A stretch of 35,704 nt of DNA from an uncultured Pelagibacteraceae bacterium (lineage in GTDB: Bacteria > Pseudomonadota > Alphaproteobacteria > Pelagibacterales > Pelagibacteraceae), in NCBI GenBank assembly GCA_902582765.1, contig CACHTK010000010.1:1-35704 (forward strand). The letters are read 5' to 3'. Shown one piece after another: positions 1-8,273 of the stretch. Position numbers and translations under genes: made by a program. The notes under the pieces were generated by a model. It was not told where the DNA came from and searched no databases. It saw nothing but the letters and a program-made list of their open reading frames with translations. Every line of letters starts with the position of its first letter. The first letter of the stretch is position 1.

Positions 1-80
1 TTACCAATAATATAAATACCGAAAATTCAGAAAAAGATATTTCAATTTATATCTGTAAGAATAAATCAAAAAATGCCTAA
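1..80 (+). CDS. 3' end of an upstream gene (partial)
   Basis: The third forward frame is open from the window edge to a TAA at 78-80. Its 26 codons end in a lysine- and asparagine-rich tail finishing YICKNKSKNA. A run of nine T follows at once, which could end the transcript. The piece is too short to identify. The other two forward frames stop within the first 15 bases. It may be a real C-terminus or chance open frame. Confidence 0.4.
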   Translation, partial: TNNINTENSEKDISIYICKNKSKNA

Positions 81-114
81 TTTTTTTTTAAGAAATTTTG
101 TGTAATATATTTCC

Positions 115-492
115 ATGAAAAAGCTTATATTTTTTTTACTTTTTTCGTCATTAATCACATCTTTAGCATCAGCAAGAAGTACAGGGTGTAAAGAGGGAAA
201 TTGTGAAAATGGTTATGGTAAGTGGGTTTACACAGATAAAACAACTTATGAAGGCGAATGGGTAGCTACGAAAAAACATGGCCAAGGTACTGAAACATGG
301 CCGAATGGATATATTTACAAAGGTGAATTTAAAGAAAGTCAGTGGAACGGTATAGGAATTTTATATTTTCCTGATGGCTCAACCTATGAAGGTGAATGGG
401 CTAATGGTTTTATGAACGGGGAAGGTACTTTTACTTGGTCAGACGGTAAACAAAAAAAAGGTATTTGGAAAAATGGAAGCTTTCAAGAATAG
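115..492 (+). CDS. Secreted MORN-repeat protein
   Basis: A 125-residue protein. Residues 1-20 form a classic signal peptide (MKK, hydrophobic core, cleavage after A-S-A), so it is probably exported to the periplasm. The rest consists of about three MORN repeats of the form YEGEW..G..HGQGT..WPNG, at roughly residues 45-65, 66-88 and 89-112. MORN repeats form an elongated beta-sheet that binds proteins or lipids; no enzyme is implied. Two cysteines just after the signal peptide (C25 and C30) might form a disulfide. The last 20 bases overlap the next gene, suggesting co-expression. The specific role is unknown. Confidence 0.8.
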   Translation: MKKLIFFLLFSSLITSLASARSTGCKEGNCENGYGKWVYTDKTTYEGEWVATKKHGQGTETWPNGYIYKGEFKESQWNGIGILYFPDGSTYEGEWANGFMNGEGTFTWSDGKQKKGIWKNGSFQE

Positions 493-1018
493 TTTAAAAA
501 CATCATCAGAACCAGTTAAGCAATTTGGTGGATTAGTTGGTATAATTATTCTTATCTTTCTAACTTTTTTTGTTTTAAATAATATTTTTGGTGAAGGTGA
601 TGAACTGGTTGCTAAAATGAAAATAGAAGAAGAAAGAATAGCTGAAGAAAGAAAACTTAATAAGCTAATTTCTAGTCTCCCCTCAGGAGTTTTGGTTTCG
701 TTTGACGGCACTGATAATTTTAAATTATCTGACGAATTATATGAGGCTGTATGCAAGGCAACTAAACTTATACCTCAACGTGCAATTATGGGTGCTAATT
801 TTCTAAACTTTAGAGCCCATGAAATTTATACAATTAACGGAAATAAAATAGATGAAACATTTGTAAAATGGGACGATGAAAAAAATAAATGTTTTGCAGG
901 TTTCGTTGTAAGTGGAAATAATGTTGGTGTAGATGAAACTGTAAAAGTAAGTGGAGAAGCTTTGAGTTTTTTAAGCACAGGTATTGATACAAGAGTTTAT
1001 TTTATTAAAAATTTTTAG
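473..1018 (+). CDS. Small membrane-anchored protein of unknown function
   Basis: A 181-residue protein not recognised as any family. It has one strongly hydrophobic segment at about residues 19-40, then a short charged coiled-coil-like stretch (KMKIEEERIAEERK), then a soluble domain of about 120 residues with two cysteines. The topology suggests a single-pass inner-membrane protein with the C-terminal domain outside. The ATG at 473 lies 20 bases inside the MORN gene. It is the only Met before the membrane segment; the next Met is beyond it, so this start is preferred. The overlap suggests translational coupling to the MORN protein. Confidence 0.65.
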   Translation: MEAFKNSLKTSSEPVKQFGGLVGIIILIFLTFFVLNNIFGEGDELVAKMKIEEERIAEERKLNKLISSLPSGVLVSFDGTDNFKLSDELYEAVCKATKLIPQRAIMGANFLNFRAHEIYTINGNKIDETFVKWDDEKNKCFAGFVVSGNNVGVDETVKVSGEALSFLSTGIDTRVYFIKNF

Positions 1019-1083
1019 GAGGCAATTTAACAAATTATAGAGATTTTATTTTATCTTAAATTCGTATAACCTTAATATTATTT

Positions 1084-2115
1084 ATGTCTGAACCAGTAAT
1101 TAAATGCCAATCTGTTTATAAAATCTTTGGAGCAAACGCTGAAAGTATGCTTAAAGAAGCAAATGGTAATGTTGATGCAAAAACATTTCAAGAAAATGGA
1201 TGTATTGTAGGAGTTAACAATGCCTCTTTTGAGGTATCTAAAGGTGAAATGTTAGTTGTAATGGGCTTATCAGGTTCAGGTAAGTCAACATTGTTAAGGT
1301 GTATTTCTAGATTAACGGACGCAACTGGTGGAAAAATTTTTATTGAAGGTCAAGATTTGCTTAATTTAAATAACAAGGAACTTATTGATTTAAGAAGAAA
1401 TAAAATGGGAATGGTTTTTCAAAGTTTTGCGCTACTTCCACATAAAACAGTTTTAGAAAATATTGCTTTTCCTCTTCAAATTAAGGGTATTAAAACTGAA
1501 GATAGCATTAATAAAGCAATGGATATGGTCAAACTTGTTGGTCTCGATGGAAGAGAAAATTATTTTCCAAGAGAGTTATCTGGAGGACAACAACAAAGGG
1601 TAGGAATTGCAAGATCATTGGCAGTTGAGCCAGATATATGGTTCTTAGACGAACCTTTCTCTGCATTAGATCCTCTTATAAGGAAAGAAATGCAAGATGA
1701 ATTTTTAAGACTTCAAGAAAAATTACAAAAAACTATTATGTTTATTACTCATGATTTTGATGAAGCCTTAAAACTTGCTGATCGAATTGCAATTATGAAA
1801 GATGGAATAATTGAGCAATTAGATACACCTGCTAACATTGTTTTAAATCCAGCTACAGAATATGTAAGAAAATTTACAGAAGAAGTTCCAAGGGAAAAAG
1901 TTTTATTAATTAAAGATGTAATGGATGAAATAACCTCTGATAACATGGGTGATATAAAAGTTTCAAAAGACGAGATTATTGAAAATGTTGCTGAAAAAAT
2001 ATTAACTCAAGAAAAAACAGTAGCTGTTACAGATGGCAAAAATAATATCGTAGGTTCAATTAATCCTGCAAAAATTATTAATACAGTTTTTGGGGGAAGA
2101 AAAAATAATCATTAA
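1084..2115 (+). CDS. proV: ProV/OpuAA-type ABC transporter ATPase for quaternary amines
   Basis: A 343-residue ATPase powering uptake of glycine betaine, TMAO or a similar osmolyte. Visible motifs are Walker A GLSGSGKST (61-69), Q-loop VFQSFALLPH, signature LSGGQQQRVG, Walker B WFLDEPFSALD and the switch histidine in FITHD. The long N-terminal lead before Walker A and a C-terminal extension ending in a half CBS-like segment (AVTDGKNNIVGSI) are typical of ProV/OpuAA rather than amino-acid transporters. The permease gene begins 3 bases downstream, so they form an operon. No substrate-binding protein gene adjoins it in the window. The nearby Tmm-like enzyme makes a TMAO transporter (TmoV-like) plausible, but the substrate cannot be read from the ATPase. 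Confidence 0.9.
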   Translation: MSEPVIKCQSVYKIFGANAESMLKEANGNVDAKTFQENGCIVGVNNASFEVSKGEMLVVMGLSGSGKSTLLRCISRLTDATGGKIFIEGQDLLNLNNKELIDLRRNKMGMVFQSFALLPHKTVLENIAFPLQIKGIKTEDSINKAMDMVKLVGLDGRENYFPRELSGGQQQRVGIARSLAVEPDIWFLDEPFSALDPLIRKEMQDEFLRLQEKLQKTIMFITHDFDEALKLADRIAIMKDGIIEQLDTPANIVLNPATEYVRKFTEEVPREKVLLIKDVMDEITSDNMGDIKVSKDEIIENVAEKILTQEKTVAVTDGKNNIVGSINPAKIINTVFGGRKNNH

Positions 2116-2118
2116 ATT

Positions 2119-4272
2119 ATGGAATTACTTAAAAAATATCCTAAATTATTTCAATGGTTATTCTTATTAGCTGTATTTTTTGCACTATGCTTCGCAATTG
2201 ATGTTCCTGAAACTTACAAATTTATTAGAGGACAAGCTGAATTTGTAAAAGATCCTAATCAGAGTGCCTTCGTATTTCTGGGTAAAGAGGTTAGATATTA
2301 CGCTTTTGACGTTTTCTGGAGATTACCTCCGTTGCTTGGATGGCTTCCAATTTGGATAAATGACTCATTATTCTTTTTAATGAATGATTGGATGCCAATG
2401 GAATTTTGGAATGAAGATACGCAGGAATATAAAACACGACCTTTAGTTTTACAAATAACTAGAAACCTAACCGCATTTATGACTTTTCTAATAGAATTAA
2501 TTAGAGAGATTTTATTAGGCGGTCTTGAAACAATTGTTGCTTTTACTAGTTGGGATTGGATTGATGCTAATCCCTGGGCAGAATTGCCAGGCTTACCTTG
2601 GACTATTGTAGCAGCAGGATCAGCGATACTTGCTTATAAGTTAGGAGGCAAAGGATTGGCCTTATATGCACTTTTATCAATGACTTACATTTCAATATTT
2701 GGACAATGGAAACCGTCTATGCAAACACTGTCTTTTATATTAGTTGCAGCACCTCTGTCATTTATTTTTGGTTTAGGTTTGGGTGTTGCGGCATACAAAA
2801 GTAAAAGAGTAGAAAAAGCTTTATATCCAATACTATTAGTTATGCAGACGATGCCCCAGTATGCGGTATTAGTTCCTGCACTAGTTCTTTTTGGGGTAGG
2901 AGACCATGCTGCAGTAATTATAACAATGATTGTTGCTGTGCCACCAATGATACTATTAACTTTATTAGGTTTAAGGGCTGTTCCCCCAGAGGTAATTGAA
3001 GCTGGTAGAATGAGTGGATGTAGCAACTGGCAACTAATGTCAAAAGTATTAATTCCAACAGCGAGAAGAGATATTTTAATAGGAGTTAACCAAGTTATAA
3101 TGGTGTGTTTTTCTATGGCAGTTATCTCTGCATTTATAGGAGCAAAAGGTTTAGGTTTTAATTTATTATTAGCTCTAAATCAGTTGAATATTGGATTAGC
3201 ATTAGAGGCAGGTCTTTGTATTAGTTTGATTGCAATTTTATTAGATAAGATGTCTTTAGCTTGGGCAAATAAACAGGTTGATTATTTTGGTAATTTAAAT
3301 TTTTTTCAACGAAATAAAAATTCATTATTCTTTGGAGTTATAGTAATAGTAGGTATTCTATTAGCTTACTTTGGATCAATTTATTTTAAAGATGGATATA
3401 ATTATTTATTTGAAGTTCCGCATAATAAAGGAATATCAACAGCAGACTTTTGGAATAAAGGTGTTGACTGGATATTTGATACTTTCTTTGTATATATAAA
3501 AGCATTTAACACTTGGCTAATTGTTGATGTACTCCAACCGATGAGAGCTTTATATTTGAGAATGCCAGCCGTAGCCACATTAGTTCTAGTTGTTGGAGCT
3601 GGATATTTAATTGGTGGAGTTAGATCTGCTTTAGTTGTTTGTGGTTTAACTTTATTTATAGCTCTAAGCCCATGGTGGGATAGAGCTTTAGTAACTACAT
3701 ACATGGCTACATTTGGTGTACTAGTATCTTGCACAATTGGATTTACTGTTGGAACTTTATGTTTTCAAAATAAACATTCAACAAACTTTATGTTAAATGT
3801 TTGTGATATATTTCAAACTTTTCCATCTTTTGTATATTTAATTCCTGTGATGATGCTTTTTGGAATTACAGATACTTCAGTTTTAATTGCTGTAATAGTT
3901 TATGCTACGATACCAGCAACAAGATACACAATTGAGGGTCTTAGAAGTGTTCCAGCTGGACTACATGATGCTGCAACGATGTCAGGCGTCACAAAGTTTC
4001 AAAGACTATTTAAAATAGAATTTCCATTAGCATTTCCACACATGATGTTGGGGCTTAATCAAACAATAGTTTTTGCATTATTTATGGTGATTATTGGTGC
4101 CTTTATTGGAACTGAAGATTTAGGTCAGTACATTCTAAAAGCTCTATCAGATAAAAAAGGGGCAGGTATTGGATTAACACTCGGAATTTGTGTTGCATTT
4201 ATTGGACTAATTTTTGACAACTTAATTAGAACTTGGGTAGGACAGAGAAAAAAACATCTAGGTATAGACTAA
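2119..4272 (+). CDS. proW: Double-length ProW-type ABC permease
   Basis: A 717-residue polytopic membrane protein carrying two complete BPD_transp_1 permease units in one chain, where a typical ProW has one unit of about 280-350 residues. Each unit has its own cytoplasmic EAA loop: EVIEAGRMSGCSNWQ at about residues 293-307 and GLHDAATMSGVTKFQ at about 614-628, each followed by a proline-containing segment and a GLNQ/GVNQ motif. The region between them (about 405-510) adds further membrane helices and a hydrophilic stretch. The protein could form both halves of the membrane channel, with two ATPase subunits. It sits 3 bases after the ATPase gene and 4 bases before glycerol kinase. TmoW-type TMAO permease is a reasonable alternative name. 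Confidence 0.88.
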   Translation: MELLKKYPKLFQWLFLLAVFFALCFAIDVPETYKFIRGQAEFVKDPNQSAFVFLGKEVRYYAFDVFWRLPPLLGWLPIWINDSLFFLMNDWMPMEFWNEDTQEYKTRPLVLQITRNLTAFMTFLIELIREILLGGLETIVAFTSWDWIDANPWAELPGLPWTIVAAGSAILAYKLGGKGLALYALLSMTYISIFGQWKPSMQTLSFILVAAPLSFIFGLGLGVAAYKSKRVEKALYPILLVMQTMPQYAVLVPALVLFGVGDHAAVIITMIVAVPPMILLTLLGLRAVPPEVIEAGRMSGCSNWQLMSKVLIPTARRDILIGVNQVIMVCFSMAVISAFIGAKGLGFNLLLALNQLNIGLALEAGLCISLIAILLDKMSLAWANKQVDYFGNLNFFQRNKNSLFFGVIVIVGILLAYFGSIYFKDGYNYLFEVPHNKGISTADFWNKGVDWIFDTFFVYIKAFNTWLIVDVLQPMRALYLRMPAVATLVLVVGAGYLIGGVRSALVVCGLTLFIALSPWWDRALVTTYMATFGVLVSCTIGFTVGTLCFQNKHSTNFMLNVCDIFQTFPSFVYLIPVMMLFGITDTSVLIAVIVYATIPATRYTIEGLRSVPAGLHDAATMSGVTKFQRLFKIEFPLAFPHMMLGLNQTIVFALFMVIIGAFIGTEDLGQYILKALSDKKGAGIGLTLGICVAFIGLIFDNLIRTWVGQRKKHLGID

Positions 4273-4276
4273 AATT

Positions 4277-5755
4277 GTGAAAAAATTTCTTGTTGCTATC
4301 GACCAAGGTACAACATCGTCTAGAGTAATTCTCTTTGATTTAGATGGCAATATAAAATTTACATATCAGTTTGAATTTAATCAATACTTTCCAAAAAATG
4401 GATGGGTAGAGCATAATCCAAATGAAATTTGGTTAACAACTCTTAAAGCTTTAAAAAAAGTAATTAAAAAAGCATCTCTTCTAAAAGGAAAAATATTAAG
4501 TATTGGAATAACCAACCAGAGAGAGACAACTATTCTTTGGAATAAGAAAACAGGTAAACCAATTTACAATGCAATAGTTTGGCAAGATAGAAGAACACAA
4601 GAATTTTGCGAAAAACTTAAGCAAAAAAAATATGAAAAAATTTTTAGAAAAAAAACTGGTTTATTTATTGATCCATATTTTTCAGCTACTAAAATTAAAT
4701 GGATCTTAGAAAATGTAAAAATTTCGAAGAAACTTCAAAAATCTAATAATTTATTGTTTGGCACTGTTGATACTTTCTTAATTTGGAAACTTACTAATGG
4801 ACAACATCATTTAACAGATGCAACAAATGCAAGTAGAACAATGTTATTTAATATTCATGATAATAAATGGGATAAAGAAATTTTAAAAAAGCTCAATATC
4901 TCAAAAAGTATTTTACCTGACGTAAAAAATTCAGCGGATGATTTTGGAATAACAAATAAAAAAATAGTTGGATATGAAATTCCTATATCTGCAGTTTTAG
5001 GTGATCAACAAGCTGCAGCTGTAGGACAATCTTGTTTTAAAAAAGGCTCAATTAAAAGTACTTATGGCACAGGTGCTTTTGTAATAATGAATACTGGGTC
5101 AAAAAAAATTTTTTCAAAAAATAAATTACTAACCACAATTTGTTACAGATTAAACGGAAAAAATACTTTTGCTCTTGAAGGTTCAATTTTTATCGCTGGA
5201 GCAGGTGTTCAATGGTTAAGAGATAAGTTAAAATTAATTAATAATGCTTATGACACAGAACAAATTGCTAAATCAAAAAAAAATAATGAAGGTGTCTATG
5301 TTGTGCCAGCTTTTAGTGGACTGGGAGCTCCATACTGGAGACCTGACGCAAGAGGAGTTATAACTGGATTAACTAGAAATAGTGATTGGAAAACCTTAGT
5401 AAGAGCAGTTATAGAATCTGTGGCATACCAAAGCTATGATCTATTTAATGCCATGAGAAAAGATGGATTAAAACCAAATATAGTAAAAATTGACGGAGGC
5501 ATGGTAGAAAACGACTGGTTTTCACAGTTTTTGGCAAATATTATTGATATTAAAACAGAAAGACCCAAAGTTTTGGAAACTACAGCACTTGGTGTTGCTT
5601 TATTTGCTGGATACCAAATAGGAATATTTAAATCTTTACATCAAATAAGGAGAAAATGGAAAAAAGATAGAACCTTTAAACCTAAACTAAGTTCGACAAT
5701 GAGAAAAAAACTATTGAATGGGTGGAAGCTGTCAGTCGAGAAAACTTTATTGTAA
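4277..5755 (+). CDS. glpK: Glycerol kinase
   Basis: Phosphorylates glycerol to sn-glycerol 3-phosphate with ATP. The 492 residues match the usual length of the FGGY family. Motifs: N-terminal phosphate-binding DQGTTSSRVILFD, glycerol-site region IVWQDRRT, central YGTGAFV, and C-terminal IDGGMVENDWFSQFLAN. The start is a GTG at 4277, four bases after the permease stop; it gives the canonical N-terminus MKKFLVAIDQGTT. It therefore appears to be the third gene of a quaternary-amine transporter operon, an unexpected partner. A GpsA-like enzyme 1.4 kb downstream would take its product to dihydroxyacetone phosphate. No regulatory site was seen. Confidence 0.93.
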   Translation: MKKFLVAIDQGTTSSRVILFDLDGNIKFTYQFEFNQYFPKNGWVEHNPNEIWLTTLKALKKVIKKASLLKGKILSIGITNQRETTILWNKKTGKPIYNAIVWQDRRTQEFCEKLKQKKYEKIFRKKTGLFIDPYFSATKIKWILENVKISKKLQKSNNLLFGTVDTFLIWKLTNGQHHLTDATNASRTMLFNIHDNKWDKEILKKLNISKSILPDVKNSADDFGITNKKIVGYEIPISAVLGDQQAAAVGQSCFKKGSIKSTYGTGAFVIMNTGSKKIFSKNKLLTTICYRLNGKNTFALEGSIFIAGAGVQWLRDKLKLINNAYDTEQIAKSKKNNEGVYVVPAFSGLGAPYWRPDARGVITGLTRNSDWKTLVRAVIESVAYQSYDLFNAMRKDGLKPNIVKIDGGMVENDWFSQFLANIIDIKTERPKVLETTALGVALFAGYQIGIFKSLHQIRRKWKKDRTFKPKLSSTMRKKLLNGWKLSVEKTLL

Positions 5756-5761
5756 ATTCTA

Positions 5762-7090
5762 TTATTTTAAAAAAGTATCCATAGAGTCATCCATTGCAGA
5801 TGACCAAGGTGTGTGATGAACAGGAGCTATGGATCCAGTCACAGGTGATGAAAAAGATTTATTTCTGTAAGTTGAAATATCATCCATTTTATGATGTTCC
5901 CAATCTTTGAAATGTTTTCTTATTAATTCAAAATCAATTTTTGGGTAATCAGACATATCATGAAGCTCTTTAGTATACTCAGTTTGAAAATCGATCATTT
6001 GATCTGGATTTTCTAATTTTTCTTCCATAGAAACCCATTTAGAAATATCTTTTTCTATTTCACTATCATTTGGAATTTTAATTTTATTCATTATCACATC
6101 TCTTGCGAACCATGCTTGGCAATCAAACATATTAAAAGTATGAAATTGATCCTGCATGCCCAGGTACATTAGCTTGTGATTATCTTGCCAAACTACTCCT
6201 TTATATAATTTTGGTGGATATAATCGGTTGTGAGTTTTGAGACTTAGTTTTTCGTTCAAAAATGGAAAATGATGCAGGTAGCCAGTGCATAATATAATTA
6301 CATCTGCTTCTTGCTCTGTACCATCTTTAAAAATTGCTTTGTTACCGTCTAATCTATCTAGATAGTAGACTTCTTTCATACCAGCAGGCCATTTAAAACC
6401 CATTGGATTATGTCTATAACCTATGGTTACACTTTTAGCTCCATATTTATTACATTGTAGAGCAACATCTTCAGCTGAATAACTGCTTCCAAGCACTATC
6501 ACATTTTTATCTCTAAATTCTTCAGCATCTCTGAAATCATGAGAATGCATTATTCTTCCTGGAAAAGAACTCATACCCTTGTATTCAGGAATAAATGGCA
6601 CTGAAAAATGTCCAGTTGAAACAATTACATAATCAAACTTGTCAGACAAAATTTTATTGTTAGTTTTATCTTGATAAATAACTTCAAATTTATCTGAATT
6701 ATAATTTACACTCTTTACACTCGTGCTAAATTTAATTTTGCCTTTAATGTTTCCTTTACTTACTCTTCCAATAATATAATTATATAATACTTCTCTAGGT
6801 GGAAAAGATGGAATAGGTTTTCCAAAATGCTCGTCAAAAGAATAATCTGCAAATTCCAAACATTCTTTTGGTCCATTTGACCATAAATATCTATACATAC
6901 TGTTGGGTACTGGATCACCATATTGATCTGAACCAGTTCTCCAACTGTAGTTCCATAGTCCTCCCCAATCATCTTGTTTTTCAAAACATACGATTTCTGG
7001 AACCTTTTCTCCCTTTTGCTCAGCATGTTCGAAGGCTCTTAACATTGATAAACCACAAGGCCCTGCACCAATTATTGCTATTTTATTCAT
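5762..7090 (-). CDS. tmm: Flavin-containing monooxygenase, probable trimethylamine monooxygenase
   Basis: A 442-residue FMO that, in its best-known bacterial form, oxidises trimethylamine to trimethylamine N-oxide with NADPH and O2. Visible are the FAD-binding GAGPCG (8-13), the FMO signature FPGRIMHSHDFRD (176-188), the NADPH-binding GSSYSAED (201-208), the substrate-proximal Asn 72 in SNGPKE, and a second-domain LCTGY motif. Length and motif spacing match bacterial Tmm rather than Baeyer-Villiger enzymes. It is convergent with glycerol kinase (6-base gap) and divergent from gpsA. Adjacent quaternary-amine transport genes support a methylamine role. Oxidation of other tertiary amines or of dimethyl sulfide is also known for this family. 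Confidence 0.85.
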   Translation of the reverse strand: MNKIAIIGAGPCGLSMLRAFEHAEQKGEKVPEIVCFEKQDDWGGLWNYSWRTGSDQYGDPVPNSMYRYLWSNGPKECLEFADYSFDEHFGKPIPSFPPREVLYNYIIGRVSKGNIKGKIKFSTSVKSVNYNSDKFEVIYQDKTNNKILSDKFDYVIVSTGHFSVPFIPEYKGMSSFPGRIMHSHDFRDAEEFRDKNVIVLGSSYSAEDVALQCNKYGAKSVTIGYRHNPMGFKWPAGMKEVYYLDRLDGNKAIFKDGTEQEADVIILCTGYLHHFPFLNEKLSLKTHNRLYPPKLYKGVVWQDNHKLMYLGMQDQFHTFNMFDCQAWFARDVIMNKIKIPNDSEIEKDISKWVSMEEKLENPDQMIDFQTEYTKELHDMSDYPKIDFELIRKHFKDWEHHKMDDISTYRNKSFSSPVTGSIAPVHHTPWSSAMDDSMDTFLK

Positions 7091-7205
7091 ATAAACCGTA
7101 TAATTTTAAAAGTTTATCTTATTAAACAAATCAAAAAAAATAAAACTATTTTTTCTTTAAATTTACTTGTTATTAATAAATAGTTTATTTTTAGTGAATT
7201 TATTT

Positions 7206-8162
7206 ATGAAAAAAATTCTAATTATTGGAGGCGGAGCTATGGGGTCAGCGTTCTCTGTTCCATGTATAGATAATAATAATAAAGTATTTATTACAGAACC
7301 ATATAGCCAAAGATTTATTAAAAATTTATCATCAAAAAATATATTTCATTCAGGTTTAAAAATTAATCTTTCAAAAAAATTAATATTTAAAAAATATGCC
7401 AAGGAATTATTTTTTGAAAAATATGATCTTATTGTTATTGCATTAAGTTTATCAGGTATTAATTTTGTTAGTAAAGAATTAAAAAAGTATAAAGTAAAAT
7501 CTCCAGTTTTAGTTCTTACAAAAGGTCTCAAATATGAAAAGAAAAATAAAAAAATTACAACTATTTCGCAAACTCTTTTAAAAAATATTCCTAAATTAAA
7601 TGTATCAGTTTTGAAGGGACCTTGTTTAGCTAAAGAATTGGCAAGAAAAAATCAAACGAGTGTAATTATAGCTAACAAAAACATTAAAATTGCAAAATTG
7701 TTAGGTAAAATGATTTCAACTAAATATTATTTAATAGAATACTCTAAAGATGTAATTGGTGTTGAAATATGTTCAGCAATAAAAAATATTTATTCTATGA
7801 TAATTGGCTCTGGTTTAAGTTTGAATAAATCTTCAAGTCTATTTCAAAAATCACTATTAGAAATGAAATACATAACTAGACAGTTAAAAGGAAAAGAAGA
7901 AACAGTTTTAAGTCTAGCAGGAGTTGGAGACCTGTATGTAAGCGCTGCAGGTGGAAGAAATAGCAAAATGGGAAACTATTTAGGACAAGGTTTTACTTTC
8001 AAAAGTGCCAAAAAAAAGTTTATGGCAAATGATACAGTAGAAGGCGAACAACTTGTGAGAGAAATCGCGCCATTTATTTTAAAAAAATTTAATTCAAAAA
8101 AAATTCCTTTGATGTTTAGAATGATTAGAGCAATTCTAAAAAATAAAAAATTTTCGATTTAA
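7206..8162 (+). CDS. gpsA: GpsA-like glycerol-3-phosphate dehydrogenase [NAD(P)+]
   Basis: Interconverts sn-glycerol 3-phosphate and dihydroxyacetone phosphate in the cytoplasm. The ATG at 7206 gives a 318-residue protein opening directly with the dinucleotide fold MKKILIIGGGAMGSAF. An upstream in-frame ATG at 7167 would add 13 hydrophobic residues ahead of the Rossmann fold and is unlikely. Other family motifs are LKGPCLAKELA, the catalytic-lysine region EICSAIKNIYSMIIG, LAGVGDLYVSAAGGRNSKMG and TVEGEQ. The C-terminal half is less conserved than in enterobacterial GpsA. The gene lies 111 bases before the carbohydrate ABC operon and may serve phospholipid synthesis, glycerol use with glpK, or both. 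Confidence 0.88.
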   Translation: MKKILIIGGGAMGSAFSVPCIDNNNKVFITEPYSQRFIKNLSSKNIFHSGLKINLSKKLIFKKYAKELFFEKYDLIVIALSLSGINFVSKELKKYKVKSPVLVLTKGLKYEKKNKKITTISQTLLKNIPKLNVSVLKGPCLAKELARKNQTSVIIANKNIKIAKLLGKMISTKYYLIEYSKDVIGVEICSAIKNIYSMIIGSGLSLNKSSSLFQKSLLEMKYITRQLKGKEETVLSLAGVGDLYVSAAGGRNSKMGNYLGQGFTFKSAKKKFMANDTVEGEQLVREIAPFILKKFNSKKIPLMFRMIRAILKNKKFSI

Positions 8163-8177
8163 AAAATATTATATTTG

Positions 8178-8216
8178 TTGACTTTTTGATTAGGGGAGAC
8201 TTTTTTAACTTATTGT
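8178..8216 (+). promoter_or_regulatory. Possible promoter of the carbohydrate ABC operon
   Basis: TTGACT at 8178-8183 is an excellent -35 match. The best -10-like words (TTAACT at 8205 or TATTGT at 8211) sit at suboptimal spacing. It lies in the 111-base gap before the binding-protein gene, where a promoter is expected. The low-complexity AT background makes chance matches common. Confidence 0.3.
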
Positions 8217-8262
8217 CATTCATTTCTCTCGCTGATACATTTAATTTATTAATCAACGAAAA

Positions 8263-8268
8263 GAGGGG
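8263..8268 (+). promoter_or_regulatory. Strong ribosome binding site of the binding-protein gene
   Basis: GAGGGG lies five bases before the ATG at 8274. It stands out because most genes in this window have no recognisable Shine-Dalgarno sequence. It fits high expression of a periplasmic binding protein. Confidence 0.6.
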
Positions 8269-8273
8269 AATCA

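Noticed and set aside
439..756. Reverse-strand open frame over the start of the small membrane protein gene
   Set aside because: Low-complexity serine-rich translation, antisense to two plausible overlapping genes.
6868..7125. Forward open frame over the 5' end of the FMO gene
   Set aside because: It is a shadow of the well-conserved FAD-binding region on the minus strand.
7167..7205. The earlier ATG at 7167 as the start of gpsA
   Set aside because: It adds 13 hydrophobic residues ahead of a Rossmann fold that normally begins at the N-terminus; the ATG at 7206 fits the family.
7091..7205. Promoters in the gap between the FMO gene and gpsA
   Set aside because: Several TATA-like words occur on both strands but none has a convincing -35 partner; the composition alone produces them.
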